A DNA stretch of 64,000 bases from Curtobacterium sp. PhB115 (GTDB taxonomy: Bacteria > Actinomycetota > Actinomycetes > Actinomycetales > Microbacteriaceae): NCBI RefSeq assembly GCF_003752025.1, contig NZ_RJKR01000006.1:655466-719465 (forward strand), read 5' to 3'. Positions 16,324-24,936 of the stretch are shown here, one piece after another. Position numbers and translations under genes: made by a program. The stretch's first letter is position 1. Each line of letters opens with the position of its first letter. Under the pieces are notes generated by a model. That model saw only the letters and a list, made by a program, of their open reading frames with translations. It searched no databases and was not told the origin of the DNA.

Positions 16324-17375
16324 CCGGCCGTTTCCCCCAGGTCCGCCCCCGTCGACTCCGTGCCACCCCCGCGATGCGACGGCTCGTCGCCGAGACCCGG
16401 CTCCACCCCGCCGAGCTCGTGCTGCCGATGTTCATCCGCGAAGGCGCGACCGACGCCGTCGACATCTCGAGCATGCCGGGCGTGCAGCAACACTCGCTCG
16501 ACTCGTTCCGCCGCGCGCTCGTGTCGGCTGCGGAGGTCGGGGTCGGCGGCGTGAACCTGTTCGGTGTGCCCACCACGAAGGACGCCACCGGATCCGGTGC
16601 GACCGACCCCGACGGCATCCTCAACGTGGCGATCCGGGTCGCGAAGGAAGAGGTCGGTGACGCCCTCGTCGTGCAGTCCGACCTGTGCCTGGACGAGTTC
16701 ACCGACCACGGGCACTGCGGTGTCCTGGCCGCGGACGGATCGGTCGACAACGACGCGACCCTGCTGCGGTACCGGGACATGGCCGTCGCCCAGGCCGAGG
16801 CCGGAGCCGAACTGGTCTGCCTGAGCGGGATGATGGATGGCCAGATCGCCGCGGCGCGCGACGCCCTCGACACCGCCGGGCACACCGGCACCGCGCTCCT
16901 GGCGTACGCCGCGAAGTACGCCTCGGCGTTCTACGGTCCCTTCCGCGAGGCTGTGTCGTCGTCGCTGGTCGGCGACCGTCGGACGTACCAGATCGACGCC
17001 GCGAACGGCCGCCAGGGCCTCCGCGAGGTCGCGCTCGACATCGACGAGGGTGCCGACGTCGTGATGGTGAAGCCGGCGATGAGCTACCTCGACGTCCTCG
17101 CCGAGACCGCCGCCACCTCGCCCGTGCCGGTCTGGGCGTACCAGATCTCCGGCGAGTACGCGATGATCACCGCAGCGGCACAGAACGGGTGGATCGACCG
17201 CGACGCCGCCGCGATGGAGTCGCTCATCGGCATCAAGCGTGCCGGCGCCGACGCGATCCTGACCTACTTCGCCGTCGACATCGCACGGAAGCTCAACCAG
17301 GAGGCCGGCCTCCGCACCTCCGGCACCACCGCCGACGTCGCCGGCATCGCCTCGACCGGGAAGGCCCCCGAATGA
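16320..17375 (+). CDS. hemB: Delta-aminolevulinic acid dehydratase (porphobilinogen synthase)
   Basis: Condenses two 5-aminolevulinates to porphobilinogen. The 351-residue protein carries both Schiff-base lysines, in [16 protein letters not shown] and [11 protein letters not shown]. The metal-binding stretch reads [14 protein letters not shown]: relative to the three-Cys zinc enzyme of E. coli, the second Cys is Asp, so metal use may differ. Start GTG overlaps hemD; the stop overlaps hemL (ATGA). Confidence 0.96.
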   Translation: MTGRFPQVRPRRLRATPAMRRLVAETRLHPAELVLPMFIREGATDAVDISSMPGVQQHSLDSFRRALVSAAEVGVGGVNLFGVPTTKDATGSGATDPDGILNVAIRVAKEEVGDALVVQSDLCLDEFTDHGHCGVLAADGSVDNDATLLRYRDMAVAQAEAGAELVCLSGMMDGQIAAARDALDTAGHTGTALLAYAAKYASAFYGPFREAVSSSLVGDRRTYQIDAANGRQGLREVALDIDEGADVVMVKPAMSYLDVLAETAATSPVPVWAYQISGEYAMITAAAQNGWIDRDAAAMESLIGIKRAGADAILTYFAVDIARKLNQEAGLRTSGTTADVAGIASTGKAPE

Positions 17376-18703
17376 CCACGAACGACCAGCTCTTCGGCCG
17401 TGCCAAGAACGCGATCCCGGGTGGCGTGAACTCGCCCGTCCGTGCCTACGGCTCCGTCGGCGGCACCCCGCGCTTCCTCGTGTCCGCCAACGGCGCGTAC
17501 GTCACCGACGCCGAGGGCCGCGAGTACGTCGACCTCGTCGCCTCGTGGGGTCCGGCGATCCTCGGGCACGCGCACCCCGGCACCGTCGAGGCGGTGCAGC
17601 AGGCCGCCGCGCGCGGGCTCTCGTTCGGCGCCTCGACCCCGGGCGAGACCGAGCTCGCCGAGCTCGTGAAGCAGCGGGTGTCGGTCGACGGCGACGGCCC
17701 GATCGAGAAGCTCCGCATGGTGTCGACCGGCACCGAGGCGACGATGACCGCGATCCGACTGGCCCGTGGCTACACCGGCCGCGACCTGCTCGTGAAGTTC
17801 GCCGGGCACTACCACGGCCACTCGGACTCCCTGCTGGCCGAGGCCGGTTCGGGTGTCGCCACCCTGGCGCTGCCCGGCAGTGCCGGCATCACGGAGGAGA
17901 CGGCGGCGCAGACCCTGGTGCTGCCGTACAACGACCTCGACGCTGTCCGCCGCGCCTTCGACGAGCACTCGGAGCGCATCGCCGGTGTGATCGTCGAGGC
18001 CGCCGCCGCGAACATGGGTGTCCTCGCGCCGGAGCGCGGGTTCAACCGGGCCCTGGCGCAGCTCGTGCAGTCGCACGGCGCGCTGCTCATCGTCGACGAG
18101 GTCCTGACCGGCTTCCGGGTCGGCTCCGCCGGCTGGTGGGGTCTCGAGGCATCGAAGGTCGTCCCCGACGGCGCCGGCTGGAAGCCCGACCTCATCACGT
18201 TCGGCAAGGTCATCGGTGGCGGCATGCCCCTCGCCGCACTCGGTGGTCGGCGCGAGGTCATGGACTTCCTCGCCCCGCTCGGCCCGGTGTACCAGGCGGG
18301 CACGCTGTCCGGCAACCCGCTGGCGGTCGCGGCGGGGATCGCCACGCTCCGGGCAGCGACCCCGGCCGTGTACGAGTCGTTGAACCGCACGGCCGCGGTG
18401 ATCTCCTCGGCCACCTCGGACGCGCTGTCGGCCGAGGGCGTCGCACACACCGTGCAGCGCGCCGGCAACCTGTTCTCGTTCGCCTTCACGGACACCGCCC
18501 CGGAGAACTACGACGACGTCCGGACGCAGGACGTGTTCCGGTACGCGCCGTTCTTCCACAGCATGCTCGACCAGGGCGTGACCCTGCCGCCGAGCGTGTT
18601 CGAGGCGTGGTTCGTCACGGCCGCGCACGACGAGCGTGCCGTCGGGCGGATCCTCGACGCGCTGCCCGCCGCCGCGAAGGCCGCAGCCGCCGCGACCGCG
18701 TAG
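17372..18703 (+). CDS. hemL: Glutamate-1-semialdehyde 2,1-aminomutase
   Basis: PLP enzyme converting glutamate-1-semialdehyde, made by HemA, into 5-aminolevulinate. The 443-residue protein begins [23 protein letters not shown], has [16 protein letters not shown], the cofactor Asp in DEVLTGFRV and the PLP lysine (about K279) in [17 protein letters not shown]. It is the last gene of the operon, ending in an Ala-rich tail and followed by a C-rich convergent gap. Confidence 0.97.
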   Translation: MTTNDQLFGRAKNAIPGGVNSPVRAYGSVGGTPRFLVSANGAYVTDAEGREYVDLVASWGPAILGHAHPGTVEAVQQAAARGLSFGASTPGETELAELVKQRVSVDGDGPIEKLRMVSTGTEATMTAIRLARGYTGRDLLVKFAGHYHGHSDSLLAEAGSGVATLALPGSAGITEETAAQTLVLPYNDLDAVRRAFDEHSERIAGVIVEAAAANMGVLAPERGFNRALAQLVQSHGALLIVDEVLTGFRVGSAGWWGLEASKVVPDGAGWKPDLITFGKVIGGGMPLAALGGRREVMDFLAPLGPVYQAGTLSGNPLAVAAGIATLRAATPAVYESLNRTAAVISSATSDALSAEGVAHTVQRAGNLFSFAFTDTAPENYDDVRTQDVFRYAPFFHSMLDQGVTLPPSVFEAWFVTAAHDERAVGRILDALPAAAKAAAAATA

Positions 18704-18709
18704 GCGCGC

Positions 18710-18770
18710 CGCCTGCCGCCCGCCGGCCCGCTCCGCGCCCGCCCCGCGCCCGCCCTGCGCCCGCTCCGCG
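18710..18770. repeat. C-rich repeat tract (G-quadruplex potential on minus strand)
   Basis: The gap between convergent hemL and the ABC gene is built of reiterated CGCCCGC-like units with at least seven runs of three or more C. The minus strand therefore has four or more closely spaced G-runs. It has no coding potential. Confidence 0.65.
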
Positions 18771-18773
18771 GCG

Positions 18774-19559
18774 TCAGGCGGCTCGGCGTGCGGCCCAGCG
18801 GCCCTCGGCGCGCAGGATCGCGAGCGGGAAGTCGAAGGCGTGTGACACCGCTGACGAGGTGATGACCTCGTCAGCGGTCCCCTGCGCCACCGCTGCACCG
18901 TCGCGCAGGAGCATCGCGTGCGAGGTGGACGCCGGCAGGTCCTCGAGGTGGTGCGTGACCATCACGCTGCCGAGCTCCGGGTGCCGGTGCCGCAGCGCGT
19001 CGACGGTCTCGAGCAGGTGCTCGCGTGCGGCGACGTCGAGCCCGGTCGCCGGCTCGTCGAGGAGCAGGAGCTGCGGCTGCGACATGAGTGCCCGGGCGAT
19101 GAGGGTCCGGCCGCGTTCGCCCTGCGACAGCACCGGCCAGCGGGCGTCCCGTCGCGCGGAGAGCCCGACATCGGCGATGTGCTGCTCGGCGAGGGCGATC
19201 TGGTCCGTGGTCGGCTCCCACCGCATCATGAGGTCGGTGGTGCCGGTCAGCCCGGTGAGCACGGTCTCCAGGACCGTCAGGGGCGAGAGCATCCGGTGCC
19301 GCGGGTCGACGTGACCGATGTGCTCCCGGAGTTCCCGGACGTCGACGCGCCCCAGCCGGCGCCCGAGCACCTCGACGGAGCCCGCGGTGGGGTGCCCGTT
19401 GGCGCCGATCACGGCGAGCAGAGTGGACTTGCCGGCGCCGTTCGGGCCGAGCAGGGCCCAGTGCTCGCCCCGTCGGACGGTCAGGTCGATGTCGTGCAGC
19501 AGGTCGCGACCGGAGCGCGTGACGCGGACACCGGTGGCGTGGATGAGGACGTCGGTCAC
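18774..19559 (-). CDS. ABC transporter ATP-binding protein
   Basis: Single ABC ATPase domain, 261 residues: Walker A GPNGAGKST, signature LSQGERGR, Walker B LLLLDEP followed by ATGLD, and the switch histidine in VMVTHHLED. It resembles the stand-alone YlmA/ModF-like ATPases. No permease or binding-protein gene is adjacent, so the substrate is unknown and a non-transport role is possible. It starts at GTG 19559, closely preceded by GGAGG, and lies 17 bp downstream of the GntR gene on the same strand. Confidence 0.88.
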   Translation of the reverse strand: MTDVLIHATGVRVTRSGRDLLHDIDLTVRRGEHWALLGPNGAGKSTLLAVIGANGHPTAGSVEVLGRRLGRVDVRELREHIGHVDPRHRMLSPLTVLETVLTGLTGTTDLMMRWEPTTDQIALAEQHIADVGLSARRDARWPVLSQGERGRTLIARALMSQPQLLLLDEPATGLDVAAREHLLETVDALRHRHPELGSVMVTHHLEDLPASTSHAMLLRDGAAVAQGTADEVITSSAVSHAFDFPLAILRAEGRWAARRAA

Positions 19560-19576
19560 CCCTCCATCCTGGACCG

Positions 19577-20245
19577 TCAGCCGCGGGTGGCCCTGACCGC
19601 GTCGATGTGCTGCTCGAAGTTGCGGGTGAGTGCGCGGCCGGCCTCGGCAGCGGTCTCACCGTCGCGGTCCTCGAGTGCCTCGCGGAGGATCGAGAAGAAC
19701 GCTTCGGACCCGTACTGCTCGAACGCCGGGGTGGGGTTGAGCGTGAAGCGGACGCGTTCGAGGGCTCCCTCGGCGGCGACCTGCACGAGCGGGTTGCCGG
19801 AGTGGGCGACGGCGAACTCGATGATCTCGGTCACCGCACCGCTGAAGCCGAGGTCACGGACCTTGCGGAGCCCGTCGGCACGGTCGAGCAGCTTCTGGAG
19901 CGCTGCCACGTCCTCGTCGTCGTACTCGGGGACACCCCAGCGCAGGCTGAGCTCGAAGAAGCCCGCCATCGCGCGGGTCGCGGTGACCCAGTCGTCGAAG
20001 GTCGGGGTGGCGACGCGGGTGTACCGGTTCGCCTCCATCTCGACCAGGCCGATGTCGACGAGCTTCGCGATCGCCTCGCGGATGGGGGTGCGACTGACCC
20101 CGAGCCACTGGACCAGCTCGTCGTCGTTGAGGCGTTCGCCGTGCTGGAGGGTGCCGTCGCGGAGTGCTGCGAGCATCTTCTCGTACACGACGTCGCGCAG
20201 CAGTTTGCGGGGAGAACTCTCCACCGTCGACTTGGGGACCGGCAT
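19577..20245 (-). CDS. GntR family transcriptional regulator (FadR/FCD type)
   Basis: DNA-binding repressor of 222 residues. The N-terminal winged helix-turn-helix has the typical LRDGTLQHGERLNDDELVQWLGVSRTPIREAIAKL. An all-helical FCD-like ligand domain follows. Such regulators usually respond to small carboxylates. GAGGAG precedes the ATG at 20245. A palindrome CAAGCGCTTG at 20298-20307 is a possible self-operator. Downstream is the ABC ATPase gene. Confidence 0.9.
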   Translation of the reverse strand: MPVPKSTVESSPRKLLRDVVYEKMLAALRDGTLQHGERLNDDELVQWLGVSRTPIREAIAKLVDIGLVEMEANRYTRVATPTFDDWVTATRAMAGFFELSLRWGVPEYDDEDVAALQKLLDRADGLRKVRDLGFSGAVTEIIEFAVAHSGNPLVQVAAEGALERVRFTLNPTPAFEQYGSEAFFSILREALEDRDGETAAEAGRALTRNFEQHIDAVRATRG

Positions 20246-20297
20246 GCCATCTCCTCGTGCCTCGGACTCGACACTTCAACCCTAACGTGTCAATATG

Positions 20298-20307
20298 CAA
20301 GCGCTTG
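20298..20307. promoter_or_regulatory. CAAGCGCTTG palindrome upstream of gntR
   Basis: A perfect 10-bp palindrome 53 bp before the gntR start, next to a TTGACA-like hexamer on the minus strand. It may be an operator for GntR itself, or for a LacI-family protein, whose sites often contain AAGCGCTT. Confidence 0.4.
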
Positions 20308-20330
20308 TGAAATGGTGGTACGGCACTATT

Positions 20331-21308
20331 TCAGCGAGGGATCGCGACGACCGTCCGTCCGTGCACCAGTCCTGCGACGACGTCGGCGCCGATGGCCATC
20401 GCCTCTTCCGGCGAGACGGTGCGCGTGACGCCGGCGAGCAGGGCTGGGTCGAGGTCCGTCGCCAGGCGCTCCCACGCTCGCCGACGGAGGGCGACCGGAG
20501 CGTCCACCGAGTTGATGCCGAGCAGGGACACCGCCCGCAGGATGAACGGCAGCACGGTCGTCGGCAGGGCCGAGTCCTGTGCCAGCCCGCACGCCGTCAC
20601 GGCACCGCCCCACCGGGTCGCGGCGAGGACGTTCGCCAGGGTCGCCCCGCCGACGCTGTCCACGGCACCGGCCCAGGTCGCGCGCTGCATGGGTTTGCCG
20701 GGCTCCGACAGCGTGCTGCGGTCGATGACCTCGGTCGCGCCGAGCCGGCGGAGCGAGTCCTCGTTCGTCGTCCGACCCGTCGAGGCCGTCACCGCGTAGC
20801 CGCGGGCCGCGAGCAGCGCGATCGCCACCGACCCGACACCGCCCGATGCCCCGGTCACGAGCACCGGTCCGGCGTCCGGCGCGACGAAGGGCTCGAGCGC
20901 GAGCACGCTGAGCATCGCCGTGAAGCCCGCCGTGCCGATCGCCGCCGCGAACGAGTCGTCGATCGCGTCCGGCAGCACCACGAGCGAGCCCGACGGCACG
21001 ACCGCCTGCACCGCCCAGCCCCCGTGCCGGCTCTCGCCCAGCCCGGCGCCGTTGAGCACCACCCGGTCGCCGATCGCCACGTCGTGCACGCCCGGCCCGA
21101 GCGCCGAGACGGTGCCGACGACGTCGATGCCCGGCACGAGGGGATCGAGGCGGGCGACCCCGGGGTTCCGCGCGAGGGCGAGTCCGTCCTTGTAGTTCAC
21201 GCTCGAGTAGGTGACGTCGACGAGGGCTTCGCCCTCGGCGGGGTCTGGCAGGTCGACGTCGGTGACGGTGGGCGGGGCTGAACTGGACACGAGGACGGCG
21301 CGGGTCAT
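20331..21308 (-). CDS. MDR-family NADPH quinone/acryloyl-CoA reductase (AcuI/YhdH type)
   Basis: A 325-residue medium-chain oxidoreductase without catalytic zinc ligands. SSVNYKDGLALARNPGV and VPGIDVVGTV match the YhdH/YhfP/AcuI group, and the NADPH-binding motif is VLVTGASGGVGSVAIALLAARGY. AcuI reduces acryloyl-CoA, while others act on quinones or enones; the physiological substrate is not evident. Start ATG 21308 lies 7 nt after a TAGCGT -10. Confidence 0.87.
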   Translation of the reverse strand: MTRAVLVSSSAPPTVTDVDLPDPAEGEALVDVTYSSVNYKDGLALARNPGVARLDPLVPGIDVVGTVSALGPGVHDVAIGDRVVLNGAGLGESRHGGWAVQAVVPSGSLVVLPDAIDDSFAAAIGTAGFTAMLSVLALEPFVAPDAGPVLVTGASGGVGSVAIALLAARGYAVTASTGRTTNEDSLRRLGATEVIDRSTLSEPGKPMQRATWAGAVDSVGGATLANVLAATRWGGAVTACGLAQDSALPTTVLPFILRAVSLLGINSVDAPVALRRRAWERLATDLDPALLAGVTRTVSPEEAMAIGADVVAGLVHGRTVVAIPR

Positions 21309-21315
21309 GCGCCGG

Positions 21316-21321
21316 ACGCTA
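21316..21321 (-). promoter_or_regulatory. Candidate leaderless -10 (AcuI-type gene)
   Basis: TAGCGT on the minus strand, 7 nt before the ATG at 21308. Confidence 0.5.
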
Positions 21322-21342
21322 CCCCGGGCCTCCAGGCCGAGA

Positions 21343-21374
21343 CCGGAACCGGAACCGGAACGGAACCGGAACGG
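21343..21374. repeat. CCGGAA hexamer tandem repeat
   Basis: Five tandem CCGGAA units (one shortened by a base) lie between the pfkA stop and the -10 of the AcuI-type gene, where they could influence that promoter. Confidence 0.8.
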
Positions 21375-21385
21375 CGACGACGGGA

Positions 21386-22414
21386 TCAACCGAACATGAT
21401 CGCGGCTTCGTCGAAGCGCGCCTGCGGCACCGTCTTCAACTCGCCGAGCGCCTCGTCGAACGAGACGTGCACGATGTCGGTGCCCTTCAGCGCGACCATC
21501 CGGCCCCAGCGCTCCTCGACGACGGAGTCGATGGCCGCCAGGCCGAGCCGCGTCGACAGCACCCGGTCGTACGCCGTCGGCGTCCCACCGCGCTGGATGT
21601 GCCCCAGGGTCGTGGCGCGCGTCTCGATGCCCGTCATCTCCTCGATGAGCGGAGCGAGGCGCTCGCCGATGCCACCGAGCCGCGGACGCCCGAAGGCGTC
21701 GAGCCCGCGCTCGGTGTGCGCGTTGTCCTCGTGGTCGGGGACGAAGCCCTCGGCCACCACGACGAGCGGTGCCCGGCCGCGGTCGTAGGCGGCACGCACC
21801 CACTTCGCGATCTGCTCCATGCTCGTCTTCTGCTCCGGGATGAGGATCGCGTGCGCACCAGCGGCCATGCCGGAGTGCAGTGCGATCCAGCCGACGTGCC
21901 GGCCCATGACCTCGGCGACCATGCAGCGGGAGTGCGACTCGCCCGTGGTGCGCAGGCGGTCCATGGCCTCGGTCGCGATCGCCACGGCGGTGTCGAAGCC
22001 GAACGTGTAGTCGGTCGCCCCCAGGTCGTTGTCGACGGTCTTCGGGACGCCGACGATCTTGAGGCCCGCGTCGGTGAGGCGCTTCGCGGCTGCCAGCGTG
22101 CCCTCGCCGCCGATCGCGACGATGGCGTCGATGCCGTGCCGCTCGAGCATGCGCTCGATGTTCTCGACGCCGCCGTTCGGCCCCTCGAAGGGGTTCGTCC
22201 GGCTCGTGCCGAGGATCGTGCCGCCCTGCTTCGCGATGCCCTGGATGTCCTTGCGGCCGAGCGGGACGATGTCGCCGTCGACGACGCCGCGCCAACCGTC
22301 CCGGAACCCGACGAACTCGTGGCCGTGGATCGCGATGCCCTTGAGGACGATCGCGCGGATGACCGCGTTCAGGCCGGGGCAGTCGCCTCCGGAGGTGAGG
22401 ATGCCGATGCGCAT
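21386..22414 (-). CDS. pfkA: 6-phosphofructokinase
   Basis: Phosphorylates fructose-6-phosphate in upper glycolysis. The 342-residue protein starts MRIGILTSGGDCPGLNAVIR and has the PKTVDNDL catalytic motif, GGEGTLAAAKRL and EVMGRHVGWIALHSG. Gly in GGEGT is the residue typical of ATP-dependent enzymes (Asp in pyrophosphate-dependent ones), so ATP is the likely donor. Length and motifs place it in the actinobacterial group III PFKs. GGAG precedes the ATG. Confidence 0.95.
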   Translation of the reverse strand: MRIGILTSGGDCPGLNAVIRAIVLKGIAIHGHEFVGFRDGWRGVVDGDIVPLGRKDIQGIAKQGGTILGTSRTNPFEGPNGGVENIERMLERHGIDAIVAIGGEGTLAAAKRLTDAGLKIVGVPKTVDNDLGATDYTFGFDTAVAIATEAMDRLRTTGESHSRCMVAEVMGRHVGWIALHSGMAAGAHAILIPEQKTSMEQIAKWVRAAYDRGRAPLVVVAEGFVPDHEDNAHTERGLDAFGRPRLGGIGERLAPLIEEMTGIETRATTLGHIQRGGTPTAYDRVLSTRLGLAAIDSVVEERWGRMVALKGTDIVHVSFDEALGELKTVPQARFDEAAIMFG

Positions 22415-22476
22415 GGGGAACTCCGTCGTCGGGTGGTGGGGATCAGTGCCCATCATGACTGACGGTGGTTCCGCAT

Positions 22477-22482
22477 TACCAT
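22477..22482 (+). promoter_or_regulatory. Candidate leaderless -10 (AlkA-like gene)
   Basis: TACCAT ends 6 nt before the GTG at 22489, with no Shine-Dalgarno sequence. Confidence 0.5.
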
Positions 22483-22488
22483 CCCCGT

Positions 22489-23451
22489 GTGACCATGCTC
22501 GCTTCCGCCTCGTCGTCCGGTGGTGCGTCCGCCGACGCGTCTCGCGTCGACACGGTGTACCGGCCTGGAGGCGCGGTGGACGTCGCGTCGACCCTGCGGC
22601 CCCTGCAGCGCGGCTCCGGCGACCCCGCGTTCGCCGTGGTCGGGTCGGTCGTGTGGCTCGCGCTGCGGACGCCCCGGGGCCCTGCTTCCGTGGCGATCCG
22701 GCCGGCCGGCGACACCATCGCGGTCTCGGCGTGGGGCGACGGCGCCGCGTGGGCGGTCGAGCACGCACCGGAGATGCTCGGTCGCGGTGACGACTGGGAC
22801 GGGTTCGACGTCTCCGGCAACGCGTTCCTGGCGGCGGCACGGCACCGGCAGCCCGGACTCCGGCTGCTCCGCACGAACACCGTCGTCGCGATGCTCGTCC
22901 CGGCGATCATGGAGCAGAAGGTCACCTCGAGGCAGGCCTGGCGAGCGTGGCGGTACCTCGTGCGGCGCTCCGGAACGCCGGCTCCTGGACCCACGCCGGA
23001 CGGACTGACGGTGCCGCCGACCGCCGAGGAGTGGGCACGGATCCCGAGCTGGGAGTGGCACAAGGCCGGCATCGAACCCGGGCGCTCGGCGACGGTGATG
23101 CGGGCGATGCGCGTCGCTCCGGCGCTCGAGCGGACGTTGACGCTCGGCCGCGGGGGCTCGGTCGTGTCCGCGCGGCTGCAGTCGATCCCGGGCGTCGGGA
23201 AGTGGACGGCTGCCGAGACCGCGCAGCGCTCCCACGGCGACCCCGATTCGCCGAGCGTCGGGGACTTCCACGTGCCAGCCCTGGTCGGGTGGGCGTTGAC
23301 CGGGGGACCGGTGGACGACGACGGGATGCTCGAGCTGCTCGAGCCGTGGCGCGGGCACCGGGAGCGGGTCGTGCGGCTCATCGGCGGCTCGGGGTTCCGC
23401 AAGCCGGCGTTCGGCCCGCGGCTCACCATCCAGGACCACCGCCACCACTAG
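22489..23451 (+). CDS. DNA-3-methyladenine glycosylase II (AlkA-like HhH-GPD)
   Basis: Base-excision repair glycosylase that removes alkylated purines, 320 residues. The helix-hairpin-helix LQSIPGVGKWTAAETAQ is followed by VGDFHVP, containing the probable catalytic Asp. PAIMEQKVTSRQAWRAWR is the typical minor-groove wedge region. I start it at GTG 22489, six nt after a TACCAT hexamer; ATG 22495 is an alternative. It is convergent with the epimerase gene across a G-rich gap. Confidence 0.88.
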   Translation: MTMLASASSSGGASADASRVDTVYRPGGAVDVASTLRPLQRGSGDPAFAVVGSVVWLALRTPRGPASVAIRPAGDTIAVSAWGDGAAWAVEHAPEMLGRGDDWDGFDVSGNAFLAAARHRQPGLRLLRTNTVVAMLVPAIMEQKVTSRQAWRAWRYLVRRSGTPAPGPTPDGLTVPPTAEEWARIPSWEWHKAGIEPGRSATVMRAMRVAPALERTLTLGRGGSVVSARLQSIPGVGKWTAAETAQRSHGDPDSPSVGDFHVPALVGWALTGGPVDDDGMLELLEPWRGHRERVVRLIGGSGFRKPAFGPRLTIQDHRHH

Positions 23452-23452
23452 C

Positions 23453-23493
23453 GGGGCTGCGGGGCGCGGGGCTGCGGGGCTGCGGGTCAGGGG
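23453..23493 (+). repeat. G-quadruplex-forming tract in a convergent gap
   Basis: Six G-runs (23453-56, 61-64, 68-71, 76-79, 84-86, 90-93) separated by 3-4 nt follow the AlkA-like gene stop. The pattern satisfies the G4 consensus on the plus strand. The last run overlaps the final codons of the minus-strand epimerase gene. Confidence 0.75.
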
Positions 23494-24332
23494 TGGCGGG
23501 CGCCTCGGCCGTCGAGCACGGCGCGGTACCCCTCGCGGAACGTGGGGAAGCGCGGGGCCCAGCCGGTCGAGCGCACCAGGCCGTTCGACAGGCGCTTGTC
23601 GCCGGCGGACTGCCGGCCGGACGCCTCGGCCCGCTCGGGCTCGGGGGCGCCGAGCTCCGACGCCAGCCACCGGTACACGTCGTCGAGCCGGGCGGGCTCG
23701 TCGTCCGTGACCAGGTACGTCGGTGCCGGATCGGCCACGGAGGCCAGGTGCACCAGGGCGCCGGCGGCGTCGTCCCGGTGGATCCGGTTCGTGTGCGGCG
23801 ACGCTCCCGCTGCAAGTCGCGCCGCACCGGAGCGGACCTGGTCGATCAGCCGCTCGCGACCCGGGCCGTAGACCCCGGACAGCCGGACGAGCACCCCGCC
23901 GGGAGCACGGTCCCGCAGCAGCGCCTCGGCCTCGACCAGGACGTCCGCGGTCGGGGTACCACCGGTCGCCGGGGTCTCCTCGGTGACGGTGCTGCCGTCG
24001 TCGACGTCGTAGACCGCGGTCGAGGACACGACGAGGAGGCGCGGGTCGGTCCCCGAGGCCTCGATGCCGTCGAGGACGTTGCGCAGACCGTCGACGTAGG
24101 TCGCGCGGTACTCGTCGACCTCGCGGCTGCCGGCGGCGAACGCCACGACGACCACGGTGGTGTCGGCGGGGATCGAGGGGACCTCGCGGCGCAGGTCGAC
24201 GCTCCGGCCGGAGATCGGTGCGGGGACGAGCTCGGCGCGGCGACGCAGGCCGAGCACCTCGTGGCCGAGCGCAGCGAACCGCAGTCCGGCTTCGACCCCG
24301 AGGTCGCCGCAGCCCGCGATGACGACGGTCAC
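23487..24332 (-). CDS. NAD(P)-dependent epimerase/dehydratase family protein (YeeZ-like)
   Basis: Extended short-chain dehydrogenase fold, 281 residues. The start VTVVIAGCGDLGVEAGLRFA carries a GxGxxG Rossmann motif, followed by VVVVAFAAGSREVDEYRATYVDGLRNVL and SSTAVYDV. LSGVYGPGRERLIDQV and NRIHRDDAAGALVHL match the YeeZ/SDR a5 group. The sugar-nucleotide substrate is unassigned. GTG at 24332 overlaps the MarR stop (GTGA), so the two are co-translated. Confidence 0.85.
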   Translation of the reverse strand: MTVVIAGCGDLGVEAGLRFAALGHEVLGLRRRAELVPAPISGRSVDLRREVPSIPADTTVVVVAFAAGSREVDEYRATYVDGLRNVLDGIEASGTDPRLLVVSSTAVYDVDDGSTVTEETPATGGTPTADVLVEAEALLRDRAPGGVLVRLSGVYGPGRERLIDQVRSGAARLAAGASPHTNRIHRDDAAGALVHLASVADPAPTYLVTDDEPARLDDVYRWLASELGAPEPERAEASGRQSAGDKRLSNGLVRSTGWAPRFPTFREGYRAVLDGRGARHP

Positions 24333-24808
24333 GAGGCGCTGACGTCCTCGGCGTCGACGTCCGGGCCGATCGCGTCCTGGACGCGCGCGCTGACGGACCG
24401 CAGCGTGTCCGCGTCCGTCCCCACGGGCCTCCAGAACAGGTCTTCCAGCGCACCCGTGTGCGCACGGATGCCGGCGAGCACGGAGCGACGACCGACCGGG
24501 GTCATCTCCACCCAGCTGCCACGGCCGTCGGTCGGGCAGTCGGCGCGGACCACGAGGCCGCGCGCGACCATCCGGGTGACCTGGTGGCTGACCCGGGACT
24601 TCTCCCAGCCGATGCCCGCGGCGATGTCCCGGACCCGCAGCCGGTGGTCGGGGTCGCGGTGGAGGCCGATCAGGATCTCGAACTCCGGGATCGAGATGCC
24701 CGCGCCGGATTGGACGGCCTGGTCGAGGGCCCGGTCGAGCCGTCGCCAGACGTCGTGGTACGCGTCCCAGGTGACCCAGTCGTGGCCACCGTTGCCCTCC
24801 GTCGACAT
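24329..24808 (-). CDS. MarR family transcriptional regulator
   Basis: A 159-residue winged-helix regulator: LRVRDIAAGIGWEKSRVSHQVTRMVARGLV is the DNA-recognition region, and CPTDGRGSWVEMTPVGRR is the wing with the conserved DxRGxxVxLT pattern. It is probably autoregulated and controls the coupled epimerase gene. Start ATG 24808 is 7 nt downstream of a TACGCT -10. It diverges from putA. Confidence 0.92.
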   Translation of the reverse strand: MSTEGNGGHDWVTWDAYHDVWRRLDRALDQAVQSGAGISIPEFEILIGLHRDPDHRLRVRDIAAGIGWEKSRVSHQVTRMVARGLVVRADCPTDGRGSWVEMTPVGRRSVLAGIRAHTGALEDLFWRPVGTDADTLRSVSARVQDAIGPDVDAEDVSAS

Positions 24809-24815
24809 GCCGACC

Positions 24816-24821
24816 AGCGTA
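24816..24821 (-). promoter_or_regulatory. Candidate leaderless -10 (marR)
   Basis: TACGCT on the minus strand, 7 nt before the ATG at 24808. Confidence 0.5.
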
Positions 24822-24924
24822 TCCACCGCGGGGGGACCCGGGCCGACGCCGAGACCGTTTCATCCGCTCGGATGACTCCTGGCCGACGTGCGGCGCGCTC
24901 CAAGGTGACGTCGGGGGCTCGGCA

Positions 24925-24930
24925 TACGAT
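24925..24930 (+). promoter_or_regulatory. Candidate leaderless -10 (putA)
   Basis: TACGAT ends 6 nt before the putA ATG at 24937. A weak CGGAG overlaps the same 6 nt, too close to act as a Shine-Dalgarno. Confidence 0.5.
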
Positions 24931-24936
24931 CGGAGC

